Shown piece after piece: positions 21,641 through 55,300 of a stretch of 64,000 bases of DNA. The notes under the pieces are model-generated. The model saw nothing but the letters and a program-made list of their open reading frames with translations. It made no database searches and was not told the origin of the DNA. The DNA is taken from assembly GCF_030867145.1 (NCBI RefSeq), contig NC_134417.1, positions 11,633,577 through 11,697,576 on the forward strand, read 5' to 3'. The stretch comes from Opisthocomus hoazin (Eukaryota > Chordata > Aves > Opisthocomiformes > Opisthocomidae). Every line of letters starts with the position of its first letter. Position 1 is the first letter of the stretch. Both the position numbers and the translations under genes were made by a program.

Positions 21641-24600
21641 AGTATCTTATGCATATCATTGTTTACTTCAAAATTATAATCTTGAATGTTTCAGTTTAAT
21701 GCATTTCTCAAGAGATGTATTTCTGTCTAGTTCTGTTTATTTTAAGTATACTTAAAGAGGTTTATCTTCACGATGTTTTTGTTTAATACTTGTAATTTTG
21801 TTTATAGAATGTTTTGAATTTTTTAAATACAGCTTTTGTCTCATTACACACTGAGGTAAAAAAATCCTGTGTCACTGTTACAGTGTGTCACATCGGTTGT
21901 TGTTATACCAGATGATGTCTGTCTTGAAACTGAAAGCAAATATAAAATAGATTAACACTAGTAGTGAAGCACCTGTAGTATTTATGTTGTTGTGGAGTAT
22001 TTCTGTTTGTGTAAAAGGAATCTTCCTAAAATGATTGCAAAAGAAAATCTGGTTGGATGTGGAAATAATTTTTAGCTGCCAAAGTTAAACTGTGTGTTAT
22101 CTACCACTTAATTTCTCTGCCAGATTTTGGTCCCAGACTCCATCCTCTAACCACCATTAATTCCATCTAGTCCCATCAGAGGACTTCTTCCTTCGTTTTG
22201 CTTTGGTTTATAGGTGAATATGGAAAGTACCAAAGCAATTTTCACCCTGCTTTCAGTTCAAGTCATGTGCGTGACAAGAATAGGTGAGAATCATAATTGT
22301 AGAAAAATTTTCCAAAGTGTTGGCTCAAGCAGGTATTAACACAGATGAAGTATTAGGAAACTTAATGTTGCAGTCAAAGCAGCTGATATTTGTGTATATT
22401 TGAATATTATAAGTAGCTTGTTTGACCAGTAATTAGAGGTTCACCTAGGATATAAGGTAGTGCATTTTAAGTCCTGCATATTTTCTGTGATCTAGAGATT
22501 ATCTTAAGTCCCAGTCTTTCTGTGACATTTGCACCAGAGAAATTTTCTTCTGTTCCAAATCATACCCTGATATTCCATTAGCATAGTTCTAAAAGTACCT
22601 GTTTTTAGTCCTGAATTTGTTCACCTCTTGTACATGCAAAATAAATCAGTTTTGCTTCTCACCCAAACATACTGTTTTATGAGTAGATAACACTAATTTA
22701 AATAGCTGTTATCGACTACAGTAGATTAATGCTGATCTGCTTTTCTCCACTGTCTAATAAATGCTGGGCAGATTTGAATTAATACAGCAAAACTAGCTAG
22801 AGTCTTCTCTCAAAAGTGACTGGAGTGCTGAATATGTGTCCAAAAATTATATTGTTTCACTTTCCTTTTTGTGAAGTTACGTTCTTTTAAAGTTCATATT
22901 CGTAGAAATTGGGAAAGATTTGAATTGACAGAGCAGAATGATTTTTATTTTTTTTTCAGAGCTGTGAATGTGTCTTTCTTATGCAAACACCATAAACATT
23001 AGGTATTTTTTTTATTTGCTTAGACATGAATATATCAATAGCTGGTGGAGCTTGAGTTAATCCTTAGGTCCCCAACTACCAGCCATTCATACTGCAAATG
23101 TTTGAGCTGTGGTGGCTAAACGTAAAAAAGACACTGCTGAATTTTAGGACCTGAAATTAAAGCTGCTATTACCTCCTTTCTTGCCTTTCTATACCCAGGA
23201 TATTATGGGCGTATGTTGGTGTGGGCATCGTTTTCAGGAGAGCCACCAGCAGAATTCTACATTTCTGCCTTTGACTTTTCTCAGTCTTGCTTACTCTGCT
23301 GGCTGCATTATTTAGCCCTTTATGTAACCTCCTCCTGCCCTGTGCGTGCATTCACCTGGCAGAATTAGTGATTGCTGTACAAGCAAGACTTTCAAATACT
23401 CTGCTTTAGAGTACACAGTGTTCTCATGCACGCATAGCAGTTTGCGATGGATGGCCCTCTCAATCACAGCTAGAAGAACACTCACACCTCTGATGTAATT
23501 TTGTGGAGTATAAGCATGAGTTATATGTCAAATGGATTCAATGCAGACAGGATTAAGCATGTAAAAACAAAACACTGCATAGTAGTAGAGTGATAAAAAG
23601 CAGCCAGGAAGGGCTTAGCACGTACTGTAGGGAGTCTGAGAGGTGCCTGTTGTTACTCCTAATGTTTAGCATTTGTGATTCAGCTCTTCAGCTTGCTCTA
23701 AGAGTGAGAAAAAAGAAAAGTAAACTTGACCTTGACCTCAAGAGTGCCGCTTGACCCCATTGCTACTGGAAGAATCGTGGAACTGCTTTTCCTGTTCCCA
23801 TAATACCTTTTCTTATATTTAAAGAAAGTTTTAGCAGCCAAATCACATGACCCTACAGCAGAAGGGGGCTTAGCCTGGTGAATGCCACACATAGTTTTTG
23901 TTCTTCTGAGAAAAAAATGGGGCACAGACTTCCTGGTAGGCAGCCAGTGAGTGAAGTCAGGTGGAATTTGCCTTCACTTGGTTGTAATCAGCTTTATCCC
24001 TTTGTTGATGCCACCTCAGCCATACGCCGTTGCTGCCTTGTCATCCTGCTGCTTACTGTCATAAAGCTCAGCAGGGAAAATAAACTGAGGCCACCATAAC
24101 ACATAGAAGTGTCTTGGCAAGATTTGGCTGGTCATCTGAAGTGCTTTTCCTTTTTCTGTGGGTAGGAGATGAAGTCAGAACTGTATGTTGTTTCGTATAT
24201 AGGGATCATTATTTTTAGACCACCAGCAGGTCTTAGCATCTGCATGTAATCCGCTCAGAGCCACATGAGGCATCAAGGTTTGCACAAAGCGTCTGTGGAG
24301 CTCAGAGTCATGGATATTGAGTGTAACTTGAGTTTTGGAAGCGTGGATGCTCAAAGCACTGAATTGTGTGATAATTTAAAGCTCAGTGACTCATGTTCAT
24401 CTATGTCAACTTCTATATTTCAGGCATGGCAGATCTGTGATAAAAGCTTTTTATAAAACCAGATCCCAGCTTATGTAATTCTTGGTGCATTGGTGTTCTG
24501 TGTGTCGAGCGAGGGAGATACAAGGCTGTCCTATTAACTGTAGCCTGAGTGCCACTGGGCTTGGAGCATGCATGTATGGCAGCCAGGAACTTCTGCATGC

Positions 24601-24998
24601 TCTCAGCAGCCGGGGACAGTGCATCTAGAGGGACTCTTGGTACATTGAAAGGTTATCAGGGCCATTCTAAAAACCACCAGCTGAACTGCGTGCATTTGGT
24701 GCTGCCAGTGAGAAGGTTTGCCTAGGATGTCATCCCTCAGCTATACATAGCAAGCTCAAAGCTCCTTACAGAGAAACCTCTTACCAGTCACTTTCCACAA
24801 ATGGGGCATATACCTAAAGGTACTTAGTGAAAATCCTTGAGAGGTATTTAATGCAAAAAGCAGTTAGTGTCTCTGGTGTTTTGCAGAAGCCCCCACACAC
24901 CACTAGCAGGGAGAGGTACAGGGCAGGTACAGCACAGCACTTGGGCCAGTTATTTGTTTTGTCTCAACCAGGCTCTGCCGCCCTGAGAGCTTGCCAAG
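21641..24998. other. RNF7-GRK7 intergenic DNA and GRK7 upstream region
   Basis: No coding exon was recognised. The last 700 bases should contain the GRK7 promoter and 5' UTR. A TAATCC homeodomain (CRX/OTX-type) core occurs at 24247-24252 and a TATAAAA at 24452-24458; both are weak evidence on their own. Open frames on either strand here lack family features. Confidence 0.5.
24247..24458 (+). promoter_or_regulatory. Possible GRK7 promoter elements
   Basis: TAATCC (24247-24252) matches the core bound by CRX/OTX photoreceptor factors, and TATAAAA (24452-24458) could act as a TATA box about 540 bases before the ATG. GRK7 is a cone photoreceptor gene, so CRX control is expected. Short motifs like these also occur by chance, so this is tentative. 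Confidence 0.2.
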
Positions 24999-45600
<20,602 letters not shown>

Positions 45601-46310
45601 ATATCTCATCATTAACAAAAAGAGTAGAAACCACCTCAGAACTTTCCATATTCTGACGCTGTTTCAGAAACTCGGTGCATCTGTTTAAGAACCACCAATC
45701 AGTGTAATATGACATTGACAGGCTATGTAGGACCACCTGTTTACCAGCTGTATAGACTGTATTATTCTCCTTTGCTCTAGCGAAGGAGGTAATATTTTTG
45801 TTCTTTTGGAAATTTATCAAGATGAAGAACCATATTTCTCTAAGAAACTTAGAATGATAGAAATTCTGAAACACAAAAAGCAATAACAGAGTGAAGAGGC
45901 AGCACCTTTTGAAAATGACTGACCACCATTTTGAATACAATCATTTGTTGGTTTTCTTTCATTTTTCTCATTATTTCTACTAACAATTCCTCTTTGTTCT
46001 ACAGTTTTCAGGAAAGATTTTTTAATTTTTAAGTAATATTCTCAGTTAGACAATGGAGCTCATATACTATGTCAAACTTGGAATCTTACTGGTTAGCCAG
46101 TCTGTCTGTTGTTTTCTTAATTTCTGTTAGTTTTTGGATGGTTTGATTGCAATATGTTCAAATTGTCATAAAATGTAAAAGGTGGCTCTACAGATCATTA
46201 GGGAATAGGACCAATAGGATCAAATTATTTTCAAAGTTGATTTTAACAGAGTGAAGATAAGATTGCACCAATTTAATTGAATAAAGCATTTATTTATTAT
46301 TATTATTAAG
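45601..46310 (+). other. GRK7: Probable GRK7 3' UTR
   Basis: Non-coding AT-rich sequence after the stop. The first AATAAA is at 46280-46285, in gaataaagcatttatttatt, followed by T-rich sequence. This would give a 3' UTR of about 0.7 kb. The extent is inferred. Confidence 0.4.
46280..46285 (+). promoter_or_regulatory. Candidate poly(A) signal of GRK7
   Basis: First AATAAA downstream of the GRK7 stop, followed by a TATT/TTA-rich stretch. A strong GT-rich downstream element is not obvious. Confidence 0.35.
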
Positions 46311-49300
46311 TGTATTCTTTTAAGGGATAACACTATATACAAGGAAAATGTATTTCTAAGTGAATGCACGTTCTCTTTGACAATTAATTTTAAACATTTC
46401 TCAGGTTTCCTGATAATTTTTCTGTATTTTGGTGATAAATTAAGCTACAACTGGACCAAAGCAACTTGTAACTGGCTTTTTACATGATGTTTATTTCAGT
46501 GCAATATAAACATTAATTCAGTAGTTGCTGAATACATTGTACTATTAAGTGCTGTAATGGTGGAAAGGTTATGTGTGCTGCAAGTTGACACCATCTTCAA
46601 ATGTTCATTGATTCTCATGAAAATTTTGATGTGTTTTATTTTTCAATTTTATGACAACCTAAATTGAATTAATTGGAAAGATTTCTGCGATTACTTGCTA
46701 CTGCTGAAGTGTATTGCTCATGACATGCATCCTACTGACTTCCTCTGTTAAGAAAATAGGTGGTAGTTATTTGCAACAACTTTGAAAACTGATTCTGCCT
46801 GCTGTTTACGGTCATCTGTCTAGCCATGATTTCCCCTGACTAAAGTGGAAGTTGAAACTGCTCCATTCCTTGGAGTCCTGGAGGCTGCTAATACCTCATT
46901 TCCTATTTTTCAGAGAGCAAACCTACTGAACTCAAAGACTTCTTTTATATAGGGACTGGAATTGAACTCACATCTACTTAGAAAACCAGTAGATAATGGT
47001 GTCTTCTGTAGTTTGGTCTATCATGTGTAACACATAGCTTTAGTGTTTGTTTAGAATGTAATAGCTCATCCCAAACATTGCAGTAATCAAAAACTCTCTA
47101 GTTTTAAATACTTTAAGTGATTTAGTCACAGCTAAGTAATACATTGATAATACATTGTGTTGCTCTAAGTAGAAGAAGAATTGTTCCTTTTTTCCTTTTA
47201 AATTTGCTTTTCCACTGCTTTATATACTTAATTTTCAAGTGAAAATCATGAAGAACAGCGTTACTTAGGATTAGTGGATAACTCTGTTCATGAATTATGA
47301 GCATATAATTGTCTGGCTTTCGAAGGGACACTTTTTGTCAAGTAGTTTTAAACAATATAAGCTGAATTCTGACTTGGGCTTTTAATTGAGAGGGATGATC
47401 CTGGAAGATTGTGAAAAGCAGAGGAGACTGAGAGGAAAGAGTGATGTGGTTCTATGGCAGCTTTAGGAGAGTGCTTCCAGTGCAGACAATCAGGGATTTT
47501 ATTCCTCTTTGCTCCCATCTGTAGAAAGCTCTCACAGAGTGGTATTAGGCTAATATATTTAAGAAACCCAGACAGAAAACTTTATTGTATATGCATTTAA
47601 AAAAACTAACCAACCAAACAAAAAATGCCCACCTTATTACAGCAAGGAGAGACCTATTAGTGCTAGTGTCATGAAACCTTTGTCCTGAATTGGTACACCT
47701 CAAATCCATAGAAATGTCATTTCACAAATCCTCCAGAGCCATAAAGCAATACTCTGAAATGGCTGTAGGTTTTCTAGTGCATAAGTAATTTTTCAGTATA
47801 TACATGTTCCCAGATGGGAAGAGGTTATGTATAGACAGAGCCAGAATTTAATGTCATGTTGAAATCATATATCTACTGTGATACCAGGTGTTGTAAATCT
47901 GGATTTTTCAAAATGTATTGTAGTACTGAGATCTATGACTTCAGGACATCACATGCACGTGACATTCGGTTATTTAGTTTTAGAAATGTTATAGTGTCAA
48001 TAAATCTCAGCAGGATGTGTATCCGTGAGATACTGTAATGTTAAGTGTTCCATGAGTCATTCAAAGCAGCACATCAGAAGTCTGATAATGCACAGTTTGG
48101 CACAGTGTATGACAGAGAAGAATGTGTTAGTTTGAAATTATTTTCTAAAATTCTCTATTTCAGAACATGGACAACTTGTGTTTGCACTATGAAGAGACAG
48201 AACAGAGTAAAGGTTGTTTCTGTATTTCTGTTAGCATTTTTCAGTGTGTCTTTTAAAAATTATTTTCAAATTCTTTTAAGGGAGCTGTGAAACGCTTGGT
48301 TCTTTTCTTTTTCCTGCCACTGTAAAGTTCCTTGTTAAACTTTCAGGAACAAAGTTATTTTAACATCCTGCTTCACCTTAACAAAACAAAACCAGTGATC
48401 CTGAAAGATTTATGTGTTTGGTGAATTGTCTTATTGCAGCCAGTGATGCTATTCATGTGAGTAAACTTAAATGTATATGCAAGTGTGCAAGATCTGGGCC
48501 CAAGTCAAAAGTATTGACCAAGTCATTGGATGTTTGTAATCGAAAATGAGGGATGAAGTTATGGGAGGAAAATAACCTTGTGGTTGTGGGGTACTTAAGT
48601 TCTTGTGGCAAAAGAAAATGATGTAATTTGAAACTGGGTTTTTCTTCTGTCTTTTTTTCGTCTTTGCCAGCTCTGTGGTGTCTCACTTGCCTGCCTCTTC
48701 TTCAGGCAGATAAGATGCATTCAAGTGTTAATCTAATCTAAAAAACTAAATTGTGAACTCTGTTGCATTAAATGTCATCTGTGAAAGGTTACTGAGTGCC
48801 CTGGCCACTCTGCAGTGATTCTACGAACAGTGCTGTCTTTCCTGCCCTGTTTTACCTAGTACTGATATTAGAACTGCTTGATAATTTTAACTGAAGAAGG
48901 CTGAAGAGTGAGATTTGTAATGGCTTGAAATCTGTTCTTATAAGATCACCATGTAAAGTACCCTGGACAATGAAGAAAGGCTGCCGGCGCTGAGAGGGTG
49001 TACAAGGGAAAGCTTTCCATTGTATCTCAAGTCCAAATTTTCGTTGATACCATCCCTGTTGCCCTTACCATTACCCCACCAATTTCACAGAGCACAAAGA
49101 GACAAAATGAGGCTTAGCGTTAACCTGATGAAATCATTCTTCTCAGAGATTATTTATTAGTGGCAATAAAGCTCTAGCTGTGTACCTTCAGTTGTATCAT
49201 GCAAAGGCTCAATTAGTCAATAAACACCTTGGGTTGCAGCAAATAGTTCACTTTTCCAGTGTGAAATAGATTTAGTAATTGGAACCTGCGTGCAATTTCC

Positions 49301-52300
49301 AGGCTATCGAGTAGTGTTGGTATCAAGGAAGGCAACTTTACATTAAGTTAAGAGCCTCTTAGCAAACATAATACTTGAAACAGATATTTCCTCAACCATA
49401 AACAAATGTCAGTAAAGAAAGCAAAATGGAACTAAGATGAGATCTTTTAGAGCAGATGCCTGTAATTGAGCAGTGTAGCTATAAAGTGATGCATGGTTTT
49501 ATATACTTTTAGTATCAGCATTGTTTTTTAGAAATAAAATACTCGTAATACTGTATTTAAAATATTGTTGCTTTCACAGCTTTTAACGATATATGTATAT
49601 AACATTTTTCTGATCTGAATATCCACAGCTATGATTAAGTATGGTCATGTCATTTACCTTAAAAAGTATAAATTGCTTCTTTTACACTATGATAATAATT
49701 TGTATCTTTTTATTGTTAGATTTTCAATACCAAAATATTTCAATTCCTTTATTTATAAAGTAATGAACTATAAAAAATTATTTTAATTATGCACAGTGTT
49801 TTTTCTCTATAATAGGATTTAAATTAAGATCTTAGCAACTATGGCTCATAGCACCACAGAAGTATGGAAAATCCTACCAGTTCTGGGGTTTTTGCTAAAA
49901 GCAAAGCATATACTTTTCTGAAGTGACAAACGTATCAATTTGGAAATCTATGGATAGCAGAAATTACTGGCTTTGTGTAGTGGGAGACCTGTCACTTCTA
50001 ATGTTATGGGTGAAGGTCACCTGTGATCATTGTGGCTTAGGGAGTATGCTTGAAACACTGCATTATGACAGCCTTAGGGAGCTTCATAGACTCACTACAG
50101 AATGCAGGGACAGAAACTGAAAACAAATTCATTAAGCATATGACTTCTTATAATTAGGCATTGTAAGTAACTCTAAATCTACTATTTCATTTAAAAAATA
50201 GACCAAAAGATTAATGTTTCTTAGGAAATCATTGTTTGGTATTTCTCTTGACTTTCATTTATATAACTGTCTGAACCTGAGCAGAGCTAGTATAAAATTC
50301 TTACCAGTTAGCCCTCTGCATTTGCAAAAGTGTGAATAAATACTCAGTGTTCGTAAGGGTGCTTGCCTGGAAAAGAGGAAGAGCAAGAACACAGCGGGTG
50401 TCACCATGTCTCTTACAATGCAAGGACCTACATCCATGGGGAACTGTAGCCGGTGACATCTGTAGGTAGCACCATTCACACCATTGTCTTGAGTTCATTT
50501 CCTTTACTTGACATGGTATATTGTTCTTACGTTTGTCCTGCATCTGTACCCTCTTCTGTCACCTCCAGAAGGCTGGCACAATTCTGAACGAAGCCATTTT
50601 AGCTTTCAGCGAAACTTAATTCTGTAGCTTGGACAGACAAAAGGTGCCATAAAGAGTAGCTGTCAGCACCATTTCAGTCAAGCGTTACTCCAAGTGGTGA
50701 AAGGCGTTGGGTGGGTGAATATGGGAAAAAAGCAAGAGTCTCTTTGAAAGAGCTTCTGGATATGTTCTATTCCTTTTCCTCTGACCACTTCGGCGCAGCT
50801 GCAGTGGTTAATTCCTCCCTTTCCTGTTGACCAAGTGCAAGCTCAATCTGTTTTAGTGGTTATTTTATCCTGTCTGTGCTCTTTATCCATGCTTTTCAGT
50901 GTCTGAGCTTTGTTAGTAGGCCAATTTCTTCCAAGGGTTTTGTTTTCTGATTAGTGTACACCAACATGGTGCTATTGCAGTGTTTGGTAGAATGACTTAC
51001 GAAGAAAGAAAATTTTCATTTTTCTTCTGCACACAAGCATTACTTGAAGCTAAACATAACTAATTAATTTTGACATGTGTTTTATCAGAGTTCTTTCTTC
51101 CCAAACCTACATGTTGGCCTGTGCGATTCATCTGAGTTGTTCTGACAGTTACATTTCACAGGGTGGAAAGATACAGCAGGGCTGAATGACACCCCGTATA
51201 CATGTCCTTATGATGGGAGTTCCTCATGGTGAATGTTCCTGTGATTCATGTTTTTATAAAGAATGCCAAAGGGATAACTATGGGTATATCAGTTGTCATA
51301 ATTTGTAGTTCAGTTAACAATCGTGGAGTAACTGTTTAAAAAAACAGCTATTGTACAGGAGTGTTCAGTGTGTTTGCTTTACAAGACTTCATGCAAGCCT
51401 GATGTGGGATGTGCTAAACATGTCTCGTGACTTTTGAATTGCTGGGGTAGAAGGTCTGCTGCAAGTAAGAACAGATCTGTTGGTAAACAATCCTGTCTGC
51501 AAGCATTCCTACAAAAGTAGTTGTTATTCTGCCTGAATACCTTTTGAACAGGGGTGAAAGCTTGGTTTTAACTACACTGCTAGCCTGCAGTGCTTAGTTA
51601 CATGTCCGTCTGTGGAAATGCATTGATGGAACTACAAAGAGATTAATTGTTCCGATACCCTGGGCTTCTCAGGAGGACATAGAGCAGATCACCGTAGTGG
51701 TTGCTTCTGAGGGCTGGAGCTTGCTGCTGACATCATCAGCATGTAAGTCAGGAGTGTCTTTGGTAATAGGAAAGCAGAGAAAAAGAAGTCATGTTTCATG
51801 ATGCCATGAGTCAGTTCAGTCAAACTGTTAAGAACTGCTTCTATAGAGCAAATGACAGTAGAGCTATTTCTTGATAGAAAGGAATGATCAGAGTGGAACT
51901 GGTGAGATAATCTTGGCAACAATGCCAGACAGGGAGGCCCCTAAAGCATTCCTATTTGTGCACTTCCTTGTGTGAAGGAATTAAATTAATAGTAAAAAGT
52001 ACGGATAATTTTTGTCATTATCAGTAATAATAATGTCATGATCATAAAGAAGAACCACTGGAACCAATTAACAATTTAGCCTGTTCCTCTGTAATAAACT
52101 GGAGAGAGATGCATGATTTACAAACAGGCCAAAACCAGTTTTGCTTCTATTCCCAAAATACAATACCAACAGGATATCGTGAACAACAGGAGGAAACTCT
52201 GTTGAACTTGTGCAGAAGGACAGTTGACAGAACAGTAATCTCAAATATGGTGTCTGGCTTGTAAATCTGTTTTATTCTGTCCTAATTATGCAAGAACTAT

Positions 52301-55300
52301 GAAGCTGGTTTGAAAACAGTCAGTAGGTGAAGAGGTTTATTCTGATGAATACAGGAAATTTTTCTTTTTGTTCTTTTCAAAGTATCTGTTTCTTCCCTTC
52401 CTCCAGAATGACTTCTGTGCTGTCCCCCATTAGGACTTGATATATTAATGCTTTGATAAGCGACTATTTTTGACCACAAAACCAGGATGGAGTTGGTAAA
52501 AACAGAGCTACCTTGAAAATCGAATGAGAGATCAGCAGTTAACCAGTAGGACTGGTGTCCAAAAAGGTTATAAATATGAAATCAAGATATATTGAAGATT
52601 AGGCTACAGTTTAAGGAATATTTTCTTTAAGCAAAGAGGGGCTGATTTTAACTGACATCAGTTCCTTAGTATAATTAATGTACCTGTCTGTAAATAAACT
52701 ATATCACTGGTGCAGCGTATTTGAATCAGCATCCACATAGAAATAAATATTCATCCTAATATTAAGTAAGGTTTGAGGAGACCAATTTAAATATCTTGCT
52801 GCCCAGAGTGAAGGCAAAGACTTAATTCTGGACATTTGATTAAGACAGCTAAGCTGTGCTGCCAACACTGTGTACAAGTATGTAAACTTTTGGTTTCCCA
52901 TCCTAACATACTGAAAGTGAGAAATTATAGTGCTGAAATCTGGAACCTAGCATCAAAATACCGAGCTGTCAGAGCACACTTGCATAAAAAAAGTAAAGTT
53001 TAAGGCATTGCATTAAAAAGGGTGAACTCTGAGAGGCTGCGAAAAGGCTGTGTAATGATTAGATATTTATGCATCTATTGATACTCAGATCTGGTTTTAT
53101 TTAATAAATAGTAAAAGCAGCAATATTCTCAGCACTTTTTTAAGAAATGTGGGCAGCTGTTTTCTATAGCTGTACTGCACAACTGTGTTTTTTCATCCTG
53201 TACAGAGGAAGGAATTAGAAAACATGCTCTGTACTAAATGGTAAGGATACTTTGTATGCCGCTTAAAATACTCTGATAATGATACGTTGTTTGATACAAC
53301 CTAAGAATCAGTAGTTTCTCATGCTTTCATCTTAGTATAAGACATCCCATGATGAGAATTCTTCTCTGTTAAATCAAGCAACGGATAAATATTCAAATAC
53401 TGGTTTTCCTGAATTCCCCCCCCCAAAGGTGATTTTTCTCATTTCTGCAGCTCTGTGGTGAGCACGTTTTTGCTTCTCTCCCCATCTCTCTGTGTCAATA
53501 CTCAATCAAAATGTTACATTCTTTTTGATATAATGGAAAATGTGGTGACAGATGCTGTATGAAAAGTCCTGTAGTTCTTGAGTTCATGATCCCAATCCAG
53601 GTTCTATTACCCATGAGAACTAAAACCGAGAATATACTCTTATATTCACTCCTTCTAAAGACTCTTACGTTACACCGGTTCCAGGCAGGGAATGAAATAA
53701 AGAAATGGATAATCTCTTCAGAATTTTCTGTATGCCTTGTACAGAGAATTTAAGCATGGACCAGAAAACACTCACAGTTCCAGGTGTGGGGTGTGCTCAG
53801 ATGGTTCCTAACCAAATTTTACTTTTTTCTCTAAGTACATGAAAGTTGCTGGCATTGCAAATGTTGATCTTCTTACTGCACAAAAAATATTTAACTGCCT
53901 TTATTTATTTTATTTATTGAATAAAATATGACCCTGATTTTCAGGATTCCATATATTGTGTTTTTTTAAAAAAGTTGAGATTTACCAGATTTAAGAAACT
54001 GAACTCCTTTGAAGTGAACTAAATGTGTCAGTTCTGAAACTTGGCCTCCATCAAATCTGGTGACTTAGTCATGATACAGTTTACACTGTAACCCTTAGTG
54101 TTTATACCAGTGATTTCAGAGCAGTTTCTAAGCAGATGTGGAGCACAAGTTCTTCCATATTTTGCATATCTTTTCTCAGTGAGATGAAGATATCTTTACC
54201 GTAAAGACTGAAGTCAAAGGCTGGCCACAGATACCATATGGCATGGCTTTTAGTTCTATTATGCTAATAAACCCAAGAGGAGATGTGTGATGAAATTGTC
54301 TTCTGTGTAACAATAGAGCATAAATTCCGTGCACCCCTTCAGCCTTTTGTCCCAATCATATTTATGCAAGGCTAATTAATTGAGGGATTAATCAGCTACA
54401 GGTATATGTTTAGTCCTTGGTTAAGAACTAAAATAGAGGGAAAGTTTTTAATTTGAGAATTATAAATTAAAACAATAATGGAAATTGCTGCTTTTGAGGG
54501 GAGGAAGTTGTAATTAGTGAGCTGTATTAGCAAACATCTTCCAGTTTTTGTCTGGATGGACACAGGGGTAATTTGTTATTCTGAGATCCACGGAACAGCC
54601 ACTGCTCCAGACTATAAACTGTTGGTTTGAAATGACTATAATCTTGACATTATCTGAAAAATAAATATTTTAAAATCAGTTAAAGACAGGATATACAGGG
54701 CTTTGAATCTTTGTTTCAATCAGGAATGGCAGCAAATGTATTAATTGTGTTTTGTTCCTGCAGTCTTCCGGTAAGGAAAAAAATAGACTCATTCTGTAAA
54801 AGCTATTATTTTAAATGAACAATGTTTTTTTTTTTTTTTACAATAGCAAGAGAGGAAATGCTGTTTGAATATTTTTTTCATTGCAAATACATTCTAATTA
54901 GACCAAATGAATATCCTCTATTAATTTGTTTTTTCCTTTATATAGCTAGCAGACGGCAATTAATGCTTTGACCAGTGGAACTGATAAATAAGAGAACGAA
55001 GAAATAATGTTTCAGACTTGGACATATGTCTTTGGGTCACCCAGATGATATGAAAATATTTGGACTGCTTAGAAGAAATTAATTTTCTTTCCAGCAATAA
55101 GTGAAAAACACTTAGGTAGCCTACAACTATAAAGCTAGAACTACAACATCTAACTTAACCATGCGTGCTAAGGTAACTGCAATGAGTTTTGTGTATTCAT
55201 CTCTAGAGGGATGGTTTACTTACCAGTTTCTCACTTGCTCAATGTACAATTTAAAGATTATTGCACAGCCCTTTGTATACTTCCCTGTTTCTAGTGAAAA